NCBI GenBank assembly: GCA_030826265.1
Contig: JAPJOH010000007.1
Coordinates: 1-64,000, forward strand
Source: Collinsella aerofaciens
GTDB lineage: Bacteria; Actinomycetota; Coriobacteriia; Coriobacteriales; Coriobacteriaceae
Length of the DNA stretch: 64,000 nt
Direction of reading: 5' to 3'
The notes beneath the pieces are model-generated. The model was not told the DNA's origin. It ran no database searches and worked only from the letters and a program-made list of their open reading frames with translations. Below are positions 46,534 to 54,195 of the stretch, piece after piece; the stretch's first letter is position 1; the number at the start of each line of letters is the position of its first letter. A program made the position numbers and the translations under genes.

Positions 46534-48053
46534 TGGTCCCTCCTTCCCTGGTACATCGCCGCCTCGAGCACGTGGTCCTGCGTCACTTGCTCGCTCTCGG
46601 CGACATCTGCGATCGTGCGCGCAATGCGGACCAGACGCACGATGCCACGCCCTGTGAGATGCGTGCGTTTGGATAGGCCGAGTACGCATTTCTCGGCAGC
46701 ATCATCAAGCTCAAAGGTCGAAACGACGCCGTCAATGGACCGCGTCTCGTCATCCTCGGCCTCGGCATCCGCATCGTCCATACGGGATTCGCGCCAAGCG
46801 CGAAAAGCGCGACCGCGCACAACGTAGTCACGTAACTCGGCCGACGACATACCCTCCGCACCCTCGATAATCACCTGAGGGTCGGGACGGGTCACATCGA
46901 TCATCATGTCGATACGGTCGGCCAAAGGACCGCGCAGTTTAGACCGATAGCGCTCGACCATCGCCGCCGAGCAGCGACACGGTACCTCGCGATCGCCCAA
47001 AAAGCCGCAGGGGCAGGGATTGCTCGCAGCCAGCAGCTGAAAGCGCGACGGGAAGGTAAAAGCCCCGTCGACGCGTACGATCCTCACGTAGCCGCGCTCG
47101 ATAGGCTGACGCAGCGTCTGCAGTACGCCCGTGGGAAACTCGGCAAGCTCGTCCAAAAAGAGCACGCCGCCATGAGCAAGGCTAATTTCGCCCGGATGCA
47201 CTGGACGCCCGCCGCCGATGAGGCCCGCGGTCGAAATGCTGTGATGCGGGCTGCGGAAGGGGCGATGCCCCGCAAGCAGTCCATCGATGTTCTCACCCAA
47301 GACCGAATGGATGCACAGCGCCTCCTGCTGGTCCTCGACGGAAAGCTCGGGCAGGATGCCGGTCATACGGCGTGCGAGCATCGTCTTGCCCGAACCGGGC
47401 GAGCCGATCATGAGCAGGCCGAGCTCGCCGGCTGCCGCAAGCGCCATGCCGCGTTTAGCGACTTCCTGCCCCAGTACGTCGGCATAGTCGAGATCTGGCT
47501 CAAAGGTTGCCTCGACGCCCTCGGAATCCAGATAATGGCGCGCGGCATCGCCCATACCATGAGCAAGCTGAGACAGATGATCGATAAAGCCGCAATCCAC
47601 GCCCGCGAGTGGCACATGCTGGTCTGACCTGCCGGCGATAAAAGACAGCCCCATGTCGCGAGCCAGCAGCTGAAACGCCACCTCGCCCTTGACGGGAAGC
47701 ACCGTACCGTCCAGACCAAGCTCACCTGCGATAAGGCAGCGATCGAGGCTGTCACGGGGAATCTGCCCATCGGCCGCCAGAACCGCGATGGCGATGGGCA
47801 GATCAAAGCCGCTACCGGTCTTGCGAATATCGCCGGGCGCCAGATTGACCGTAATGCCCGAGCGCGGGATCTCGAACCCGGCGGAGCGCATCGCACAGCG
47901 AATACGACCACGTGACTCCATCACCTCCATACTCGGGATGCCGAGCATCTGGATGCCCGGGATGCCACCGGCAAGCGAGACCTCGACCGTGACGTGAATC
48001 GCCTCGACTCCGCGGATGCAGGCCGCGTGAACGGCAAACGTCTCGAACGCCAT
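46530..48053 (-). CDS. comM: Magnesium chelatase-like ATPase ComM (YifB)
   Basis: ComM is a hexameric AAA+ helicase that drives branch migration during transformation. The 507 residues have the N-terminal Lon-like domain (GIPGIQMLGIPSMEV), a P-loop GSPGSGKTML, the Walker B block LFLDELAEF and the C-terminal RTHLTGRGIVRLVRIARTIAD. ATG at 48053 overlaps the yraN stop by one base. Confidence 0.94.
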   Translation of the reverse strand: MAFETFAVHAACIRGVEAIHVTVEVSLAGGIPGIQMLGIPSMEVMESRGRIRCAMRSAGFEIPRSGITVNLAPGDIRKTGSGFDLPIAIAVLAADGQIPRDSLDRCLIAGELGLDGTVLPVKGEVAFQLLARDMGLSFIAGRSDQHVPLAGVDCGFIDHLSQLAHGMGDAARHYLDSEGVEATFEPDLDYADVLGQEVAKRGMALAAAGELGLLMIGSPGSGKTMLARRMTGILPELSVEDQQEALCIHSVLGENIDGLLAGHRPFRSPHHSISTAGLIGGGRPVHPGEISLAHGGVLFLDELAEFPTGVLQTLRQPIERGYVRIVRVDGAFTFPSRFQLLAASNPCPCGFLGDREVPCRCSAAMVERYRSKLRGPLADRIDMMIDVTRPDPQVIIEGAEGMSSAELRDYVVRGRAFRAWRESRMDDADAEAEDDETRSIDGVVSTFELDDAAEKCVLGLSKRTHLTGRGIVRLVRIARTIADVAESEQVTQDHVLEAAMYQGRRDQ

Positions 48054-48538
48054 CACGACACCTGCCAATCGAACGCGTTGTACTGGTGCTCGATCTCGGC
48101 GATATGCCCGCCGCGAATGGTGACGCCCACGGCATCGAAGCGAATCGCCTTGAGCGGATAATGCTCCATGAGATAGCAGCTTGCGATGCGGCGGTAGCGG
48201 CGTTGCTTTTGGGCGTCCACGGCCTCCTCGGGAAAGACCCGCGTGGTGCAATCCAGGGCGACGCGTCTCGTCTTGACCTCGGCCATCACCACGACATCGT
48301 CGAGCTCATCGAGCAGCACCAGATCGGCCTCGCCCTCGGTGCAACGATAACCCTGCTCCAGCAAGGTGTAGCCGCGCTCGTTAAAGTAGTCAATGGTGAT
48401 CAGCTCGCCCAGCATGCCCAGCTCGCGGGGACTGAGTCCCTTGATAAACTCGGGCGTCATCGCCCCGCAGTCGAGCTCGCCGTTTTCCCAACGCTCCTTG
48501 AGCTGCTGCGTCTTGCTCGTTTTGCTTGCGGCACTCAT
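48053..48538 (-). CDS. yraN: UPF0102 family protein YraN, predicted nuclease
   Basis: The 161 residues carry the restriction-endonuclease-like motif EGEADLVLLDELDDVVVMAEVKTR with Glu, Asp and Lys in the expected places, and the family start block RELGMLGELITIDYFNERGY. About 45 N-terminal residues precede it. Biochemical function is not established. ATG at 48538 has AAAGGAG. First gene of yraN-comM-dprA-trmFO-xer. Confidence 0.9.
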   Translation of the reverse strand: MSAASKTSKTQQLKERWENGELDCGAMTPEFIKGLSPRELGMLGELITIDYFNERGYTLLEQGYRCTEGEADLVLLDELDDVVVMAEVKTRRVALDCTTRVFPEEAVDAQKQRRYRRIASCYLMEHYPLKAIRFDAVGVTIRGGHIAEIEHQYNAFDWQVS

Positions 48539-48623
48539 GGGGTCTCCTTTCCCGCACGCTGCAGTGCCCCGATGATGAGGGCACCTTTCATGCGGGTAAG
48601 TACCGGAAGCAAACCAAAAGCTG

Positions 48624-48640
48624 ACCAAATGCCGACAAAA
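48624..48640 (-). promoter_or_regulatory. Second copy of the comEA-upstream motif
   Basis: Minus-strand TTTTGTCGGCATTTGGT lies 85 bases before the yraN start and overlaps the T-tract of the rnhB terminator. It matches the motif at 19256-19273 apart from one gap and one mismatch. Confidence 0.35.
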
Positions 48641-48678
48641 AACGGACCGTACGCAGCAATGGTGTTGCATACGGCCCG
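48637..48678 (-). terminator. Rho-independent terminator of rnhB
   Basis: GGGCCGTATGCA pairs with TGCGTACGGTCC on the minus strand (two wobble pairs), followed by GTTTTTTG. It separates rplS-rnhB from yraN-comM-dprA. Confidence 0.85.
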
Positions 48679-48727
48679 CTACCAGCAGGTTTATAAAACC
48701 CCAGAGGTCCCTGTCTCCACAATTGAC

Positions 48728-49516
48728 CTAGAAAAGGCGCTCAGTCTGCAGAAAGTTTCCGCAAAAGCTCACGCGGTGCAGCGGACAAAGTCCATGTTTG
48801 CGAATGGCCTCGATATGCTCGGGGCTCGCATAGCCTTTCGATTCGGCCAGATGGTACTCGGGGTACTCGGCGTCGTACTCGACCATCATCTCGTCACGCG
48901 TGACCTTTGCCATGATGGATGCCGCGGCGATACAGGCGATCTTGGCATCGCCCTTCACCACGTCGCGCTCATTGGGAACGGCGCCCAAGGGGTTGCCGTC
49001 CATGAGGACGCAATCGGGCTCGAGCCCCGTATCGGCCACCGCACCCGCGACGGCAGCGCGGATGGCGCGGGTCATGCCCATATCATCGATATCCTTAGGC
49101 GCGATATGGCAAAAACCGATCGCCGTCGCCACCTCGGCAATCTTCACTGAGAGCAACTCGCGGCGCGCCGGCGTGAGCTTTTTGGAATCGTTGATGCCCC
49201 AGACGCGCGGCTCCATAGGAAGGCACACGGCACACACGGTTAAGGGACCCGCTACCGAGCCGCGGCCCACCTCGTCGACACCAACGACCACCCCATCGCC
49301 GCCAAGCTCATGCATAAGCTCGTACATGTCATTGACGCGCTCGCGCTCGGCAAGTTCCTTAGCATGGCGTTTGAGGGCGCGTTCACAAGCCTTGATCACC
49401 TGCTGGCGCGGGTCCTCGCGATAATGCTCCACGAGGGCGGGAATCTCCTCAAACGTGGCGCTCGCCAGCTCGCCGGCAACCTGAGACGCCGAAACCGAGC
49501 TCGTCATGTTGGCCAT
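48728..49516 (-). CDS. rnhB: Ribonuclease HII
   Basis: RNase HII removes ribonucleotides from DNA. The 262 residues show GVDEVGRGSVAGPL (catalytic Asp and Glu), DSKKLTPARR and AAASIMAKVTRD. About 70 extra N-terminal residues form a helical extension like that of Bacillus RnhB. ATG at 49516 has AGGAGG; an ATG at 49534 would include the binding site in the gene. Confidence 0.95.
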   Translation of the reverse strand: MANMTSSVSASQVAGELASATFEEIPALVEHYREDPRQQVIKACERALKRHAKELAERERVNDMYELMHELGGDGVVVGVDEVGRGSVAGPLTVCAVCLPMEPRVWGINDSKKLTPARRELLSVKIAEVATAIGFCHIAPKDIDDMGMTRAIRAAVAGAVADTGLEPDCVLMDGNPLGAVPNERDVVKGDAKIACIAAASIMAKVTRDEMMVEYDAEYPEYHLAESKGYASPEHIEAIRKHGLCPLHRVSFCGNFLQTERLF

Positions 49517-49545
49517 ACCAGGCCCTCCTTGCATGCAAATCAGAT

Positions 49546-49575
49546 AAAAAGAAGGGCCACCCGAAGGTGACCCTT
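49546..49575 (-). terminator. Rho-independent terminator of rplS
   Basis: AAGGGTCACC pairs with GGTGGCCCTT on the minus strand, followed by CTTTTTATC. It is about 30 bases before the rnhB start, so rnhB is probably expressed by partial readthrough. Confidence 0.85.
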
Positions 49576-49609
49576 GTGTCCAAATGAGTGGACAGACGCT
49601 GCGATCTTC

Positions 49610-49951
49610 TTAGCGCTTCTCGGGGATGCGAGCAGCCTTGCCCACCTTGTCGCGGAGGTAGTACAGCTTGGCGCGACGGACGCGACCATGACGGACGACC
49701 TCGAGCTTGGCGATCTTGGGGCTGTGAAGCGGGAAGGTACGCTCAACACCGACACCGAAGGAAATCTTGCGGACGGTGAAGGTCTCACGGGCACCGGCGC
49801 CGGCCATGCGGATGACGTCACCCTGGAAAACCTGGATACGCTCGCGGTCGCCTTCCTTAATGCGGTAGTGAACCTTGACGTTGTCGGCAACGCGGACCTG
49901 CGGGATGTCCTCGCGGATCTGCTGACGCTCGATTGCGCGGATGTAATCCAT
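49610..49951 (-). CDS. rplS: 50S ribosomal protein L19
   Basis: L19 lies at the 30S-50S interface. The 113 residues start MDYIRAIERQQIRED and contain VHYRIKEGDRERIQVFQG and SPKIAKLEVVRHGRVRRAKLYYLR (split here in meaning, continuous in the gene). ATG at 49951 follows AAGGA. Its own promoter and terminator flank it. Confidence 0.97.
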   Translation of the reverse strand: MDYIRAIERQQIREDIPQVRVADNVKVHYRIKEGDRERIQVFQGDVIRMAGAGARETFTVRKISFGVGVERTFPLHSPKIAKLEVVRHGRVRRAKLYYLRDKVGKAARIPEKR

Positions 49952-50020
49952 GTGCAATTCCTTACTCTTCTAGAGGTGCCGTACCACCTTGGCCGGCACG
50001 TAGTTGAACAAACGTATTCG

Positions 50021-50048
50021 AGTATACACGCGCGGGTTTCCGCTGCAA
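50021..50048 (-). promoter_or_regulatory. Promoter of rplS
   Basis: Minus-strand TTGCAG (50043-50048) and TATACT (50021-50026) are 16 bases apart. Leader of about 65 bases. Confidence 0.65.
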
Positions 50049-50094
50049 GAACAATTTTTTACGCAGACAAAAAGACAAAACCCGCACACGACAA

Positions 50095-50122
50095 CCGCCC
50101 GCCTCACGAATGAGACGGGCGG
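50095..50122 (-). terminator. Hairpin after ppdK, probable terminator
   Basis: CCGCCCGTCTCA pairs with TGAGGCGGGCGG around TTCG on the minus strand. The following sequence has only scattered T, so termination may be weak or use the later TTTTG. Confidence 0.55.
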
Positions 50123-50161
50123 CATGAAGGGGGGCTACGCTAGGCGCCTAAGCCCAAAACG

Positions 50162-52912
50162 TCAGGCGGAACGCTTGGCCTCGAGCTTGGCCTGGGCGGC
50201 AGCCAGGCGCGCGAGGGGCACGCGATAGGGCGAGCAGGACACGTAGTCCACATCGGCCACGTTAAACAGGCCCTTGATGGACTTGGGGTCGCCGCCGTGC
50301 TCGCCACACACGCCAAAGTGCATGCCGGGATTGGTGGCGCGGCCCTTCTCGACAGCCATGTGCACCAGCTCGAGTACTGCCGTATCGATGGTCTCGAAGG
50401 GGTTGTCCTTCAGAATCTTCTTATGCATGTACAGCGGGATGAACTTGGCCTCGGCATCGTCACGAGAGAAGCCGAAGGTCGTCTGGGTGAGGTCGTTGGT
50501 GCCAAAGCAGAAGAAGTCGGCGTGCTGCGCGATCTCGTCGGCGACCATACAGGCGCGCGGCAGTTCGAGCATCGTGCCCACGGGAATATTGAGCTCGACG
50601 CCCTCCTCGGCGGAAACCTCTGCGATCACGCGCTCGATGACCTCGCGGGTCTGGACGTGCTCGGCCGTGATGGAAACGAGTGGAACCATGATCTCGGGGC
50701 GCGGGTCGACGCCCTCCTTGATAAGGCGGGCAGCAGCCGTAGCGACAGCACGAACTTGCATGAGCGGCAGATCGCTAAAGACGACGGACAGGCGCACGCC
50801 GCGCAGGCCGAGCATCGGGTTGGACTCGACCATGCCGTCGATACGGCGCAGGCGGGCGCGCAGAGCGACGAGCTCTTCCTCGCTCGCGCCAGCGGCCTCC
50901 TTCTTGGTGATGGCGACCTCGAGCTCACGCGGATTATCCAGGAACTCATGAAGCGGCGGATCGAGCAGGCGAACGACCACATCGCGACCGGACATGGTCT
51001 TGAACATCGCCAGGAAGTCCTCGGTCTGAACCTTGAGCAGGTCGGCCAGGGCCTGCCGCTTCACGACCTCATCGTCAGACAGGATAAAGCTCTGGATGAT
51101 GTTCTTACGGTCGCCAAGGAACATATGCTCAGTACGGCACAGGCCGATGGCCTCGGCGCCAAACTCGAGGGCGAGCGCGGCATCCTCGGGGTTGTCGGCG
51201 TTGACGCGCACATGGTTGGCGTGGCCACAGGTCTCGTCCAGACGAATCTCGTCGGCCCAGGACAGGATGGTGTCCAGGTCGCCGGTGAGCTCGGCCGAAA
51301 CCAGATCAACGGCGCCGTCGACGACGATACCCTGGGTGCCGTCGATGGAGATGACATCGCCCTCGTGCAGCACACGATCGCTGCCTTCGATGCGTACGAC
51401 CTTCTCAGCCGCGTCAATGTGGAAGCACTCGACGCCGCAGACGCAGGGTGTGCCCATACCGCGAGCGATAACGGCGGCATGGCTCGTCTTGCCACCGTGG
51501 CTGGTCAGGATGCCCTCGACGGCAACCATGCCCTTCAGATCGTCGGGGTTGGTCTCCCAGCGAACCAAAATGACCTTGCGGCCCTCGTTGGCGCGCGCGA
51601 CGGCATCGTCGCTCGAGAACACGACCTCGCCCACGGCGGCACCAGGGCTGGCGTTAAGACCGCTGGCCAGAGCCTCGTACTTCTTGGAGGCATCAAACTG
51701 CGGATGCAGGAGCTGGTCGAGCTGCGCGGGATCGATACGGGCCACGGCCTCCTCGCGGGTGATCAGGCCCTCCTCGACCATTTCGATGGCGATACGCAGG
51801 GCGGCGGTGGCGGTGCGCTTGCCCACGCGCGTCTGGAGCATCCAGAGCTTGCCCTGCTCGATGGTGAACTCGATATCGCACATATCGCGGTAATGATCCT
51901 CGAGCGTCAGGAAAACGCGCTCGAGTTCTTCCCCAGCAGACTCGAGGCCCGGGGTGGTCTTGAGGTCAGCGATAGGCTCGGTGTTGCGGATGCCAGCGAC
52001 AACGTCCTCGCCCTGGGCATTAACCAAAAAGTCACCGTAGAACTCCTTGGTGCCGTCGGCCGGGTTGCGCGTAAAGGCGACGCCGGTCGCAGAGGTCTCC
52101 CCCTTGTTGCCAAACGCCATAGCCTGCACGTTGACGGCGGTGCCGAGCTCGTCAGAAATACCGTGCTGCTTGCGGTAGATGCAGGCGCGCTCATTCATCC
52201 AGCTGCCAAAAACGGCCTGGATGGCAAGGCGCAACTGAAGCTCAGGATCATGTGGGAAGACGGGCTCGCCGTCCGCAACCTCGAGCTCGGGATACAGGGC
52301 GGCCTCGACGTTGTCGGAGAAGATGCCCTTAAAGATCTCGACGAGTTCCTGCAGGTCCTCGGCCGAAAGCTCGGAATCGACGCGAACGCCGGCGACCAGG
52401 CGCGCCTGGGTCAGGGCGTTCTCGAACAGGTCGGCATCAACACCCATAACGACGTTGGAAAACATCTGGATAAAGCGTCGGTAGCTATCCCAGGCAAAAC
52501 GCGGGTTTTGCGTCTGGGCGATGAGACCCTGAACGGAATCGTCGTTGAGGCCCAAGTTGAGGACCGTGTCCATCATGCCGGGCATGGAGAACGGAGCGCC
52601 CGAGCGCACCGATACGAGCAGCGGGTCGTTGGCGTCGCCGAGCTTCTTGCCGCAACGGGCCTCGAGGTCGGCCTCGGCAGCAACGATCTCATCGAGTGCG
52701 CCCTCCGGCCACACGTTGCCGGCACCGGAGTACTCGACACAGGTCTGACAGGTAATGGTAAAGCCGCCGGGAACCGGCAGGCCGATGCGGCTCATCTCGG
52801 CAAGGTTCGCGCCCTTGCCGCCAAGCACGAAGTTCATGGACTTGTCGCCCTCAGTGACACAGGCGCCCTGGGCGTCGGTTCCAAAACGGTAAACCCTCTT
52901 GCAATCGCTCAC
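50162..52912 (-). CDS. ppdK: Pyruvate, phosphate dikinase
   Basis: PPDK interconverts PEP, AMP and PPi with pyruvate, ATP and Pi; in anaerobes it can act as a PPi-linked glycolytic enzyme. The 916 residues contain the ATP-grasp part (FVLGGKGANLAEMSRIGLPV, SVRSGAPFSMPGMMDTVLNLG), the swivelling domain with the catalytic His in GGKTSHAAVIARGMG (about 465) preceded by the regulatory Thr, and the PEP barrel ending in FGVCGEHGGDP. The start is GTG at 52912 with AAGGGG upstream. Its regulator lies just upstream on the same strand. Confidence 0.97.
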   Translation of the reverse strand: MSDCKRVYRFGTDAQGACVTEGDKSMNFVLGGKGANLAEMSRIGLPVPGGFTITCQTCVEYSGAGNVWPEGALDEIVAAEADLEARCGKKLGDANDPLLVSVRSGAPFSMPGMMDTVLNLGLNDDSVQGLIAQTQNPRFAWDSYRRFIQMFSNVVMGVDADLFENALTQARLVAGVRVDSELSAEDLQELVEIFKGIFSDNVEAALYPELEVADGEPVFPHDPELQLRLAIQAVFGSWMNERACIYRKQHGISDELGTAVNVQAMAFGNKGETSATGVAFTRNPADGTKEFYGDFLVNAQGEDVVAGIRNTEPIADLKTTPGLESAGEELERVFLTLEDHYRDMCDIEFTIEQGKLWMLQTRVGKRTATAALRIAIEMVEEGLITREEAVARIDPAQLDQLLHPQFDASKKYEALASGLNASPGAAVGEVVFSSDDAVARANEGRKVILVRWETNPDDLKGMVAVEGILTSHGGKTSHAAVIARGMGTPCVCGVECFHIDAAEKVVRIEGSDRVLHEGDVISIDGTQGIVVDGAVDLVSAELTGDLDTILSWADEIRLDETCGHANHVRVNADNPEDAALALEFGAEAIGLCRTEHMFLGDRKNIIQSFILSDDEVVKRQALADLLKVQTEDFLAMFKTMSGRDVVVRLLDPPLHEFLDNPRELEVAITKKEAAGASEEELVALRARLRRIDGMVESNPMLGLRGVRLSVVFSDLPLMQVRAVATAAARLIKEGVDPRPEIMVPLVSITAEHVQTREVIERVIAEVSAEEGVELNIPVGTMLELPRACMVADEIAQHADFFCFGTNDLTQTTFGFSRDDAEAKFIPLYMHKKILKDNPFETIDTAVLELVHMAVEKGRATNPGMHFGVCGEHGGDPKSIKGLFNVADVDYVSCSPYRVPLARLAAAQAKLEAKRSA

Positions 52913-53193
52913 GATACTTCCCCTTCCATGCGCTCTCGCGCACGACCGTGGTGACGAATCAACCCGCCGGATGCGGGCCGTGAGGGAACTATACGGCGGG
53001 CGTTGAGCGGGCTTGCGTAGAGGGTGCGGGGTTTGGTAAACGTGGTAAATGTGGCGGTAAACGGTAGGTAAAGGTGGTTACCTTATGAAGATACCAATGC
53101 AAGAGAGTTGCAGGTCAAAAGGATTAGAAATTGCTAAATCGCTTTATCAAAACTAGTCAATTTGAGACGGGACAATTTTAGCTGCTTTGTCAT
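52913..53193. other. Long intergenic region upstream of ppdK
   Basis: No gene is visible. On the minus strand TATAGT lies within the GC-rich part about 75 bases before ppdK, and TTGACC with a distant TATCTT lies further up; neither pairing is good. The A/T-rich stretch 53080-53190 differs from the GC-rich part next to the gene. The GGTAAA repeats are listed separately. Confidence 0.4.
53035..53080. repeat. Four GGTAAA direct repeats upstream of ppdK
   Basis: GGTAAA occurs at 53035, 53044, 53056 and 53067, with a partial GGTTA at 53076; spacings are 9, 12 and 11 bases. On the coding strand of ppdK they read TTTACC. Roughly one-helical-turn spacing suggests binding of a regulator on one DNA face; no known family is recognised. 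Confidence 0.55.
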
Positions 53194-53279
53194 CTGGGAT
53201 GATTTTTCTGGGACGGGGATTAAAAAATCATTGTGTACCTAATGATTTTTTAATCCCCGTCCCAGAAAAATCATCCCAG
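53194..53279. repeat. 86-bp perfect palindrome matching the RAYT unit 2 ends
   Basis: The 39 bases at 53194-53232 are the exact reverse complement of 53241-53279, with an 8-base loop. Each arm contains TTTTTCTGGGACGGGGAT and is almost the same as the terminal repeat of the RAYT unit at 61248-62169. The stop codon of the PPDK regulator gene (53271-53273) is inside the right arm. It probably serves as that gene's terminator and is likely a REP-type element moved by the RAYT. Confidence 0.85.
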
Positions 53280-54161
53280 GAAGGAGTACTGCTGTTGAAT
53301 GCGGCGGGCGGCACGGCGGGCACGGGCTTCCTGGATTTCCTCCAAGTGGCTAATGATCTCGGCAGCACTTTCCTCGATGGCCTTGCCGTCGGTACGCACC
53401 ACAAAGCAGCCTAGGCGCTTCATGAGGGCACGAGCTTCCTCAAGCTCGCTGCGCACGCTCTCGGGCTCGGCATAGGAGCCGGCAACGGCACGAGCGTAGT
53501 CATCGCCCAAGCGGCTATCGCGAATTTCGGAAATCACATCGACGGTCGAAATCAGGCCGAAGAGGCGCATTGGGTCAACCTCGTAAATCGACTTCGGCGG
53601 CTCCATGCCGTGCGCCAGAGGGACGTTGGCCACCTTGTAACCCTGATAGGCCAAATACATCGACAGCGGCGTCTTGGACGTGCGGGATACGCCCAGCAGC
53701 ACGATATCGGCTCCCGAAAGGTCGTCGCAGCCGCGTCCATCATCGTGCTCAACAAAATACTCCATGGCCTCGATGCGATGGAAGTAGCGGTCATCGGTCT
53801 TGTGAATCACGCCCGCAACGCCCTTGGGCGGCACGCCAATGAGCGACGACAGCACGGCGAGCGTCGGGCCAATCAGGTCGACCGAGCGAATATGCAGCAT
53901 GCCCAGGTAATCGAGCACGCGGGCGCGAAGCGCCGGATCGACAATGGTGTGGAACACGGCAATATCGCGATGGTCCGCATCGACGCGCGGACCCACAAAC
54001 AACTTGACCTGCTCCACAGAGTTCACCTTGGGCAGGCGCAAGAGATGAAAAGCCCCTTCATCAAATTGCCCGGACGCCGCAAGCACCACCTCACAAGCGG
54101 TATCACCGAGCGAGTCGGAGATAACGATAACGGTGGGACGAGCGGTGACCGGGCAATCCAT
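53271..54161 (-). CDS. PPDK regulatory protein (DUF299 kinase/pyrophosphorylase)
   Basis: This family (PDRP, PpsR, YqfL) inactivates PPDK by ADP-dependent phosphorylation of a Thr next to the catalytic His and reactivates it with Pi. The 296 residues show VIVISDSLGDTACEV at the N-terminus and the P-loop GVSRTSKTPLSMYLA (about 157-170), followed by KVANVPL. AAAGGAG precedes the ATG. The last residues YSFLG and the stop are encoded within the palindrome, so the insertion may have replaced the original end. Its target gene ppdK follows. Confidence 0.93.
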   Translation of the reverse strand: MDCPVTARPTVIVISDSLGDTACEVVLAASGQFDEGAFHLLRLPKVNSVEQVKLFVGPRVDADHRDIAVFHTIVDPALRARVLDYLGMLHIRSVDLIGPTLAVLSSLIGVPPKGVAGVIHKTDDRYFHRIEAMEYFVEHDDGRGCDDLSGADIVLLGVSRTSKTPLSMYLAYQGYKVANVPLAHGMEPPKSIYEVDPMRLFGLISTVDVISEIRDSRLGDDYARAVAGSYAEPESVRSELEEARALMKRLGCFVVRTDGKAIEESAAEIISHLEEIQEARARRAARRIQQQYSFLG

Positions 54162-54195
54162 GCGGGGCTCCTTTTGCGCTTACGCGCAGGCTGGC

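Noticed and set aside
50297..52954. Open frame of 885 codons opposite ppdK, and similar long antisense frames opposite glyS-glyQ, adhE, mtaB-dnaJ and tsf-rpsB
   Set aside because: All mirror strongly conserved genes codon by codon and have no start signals or homology of their own.
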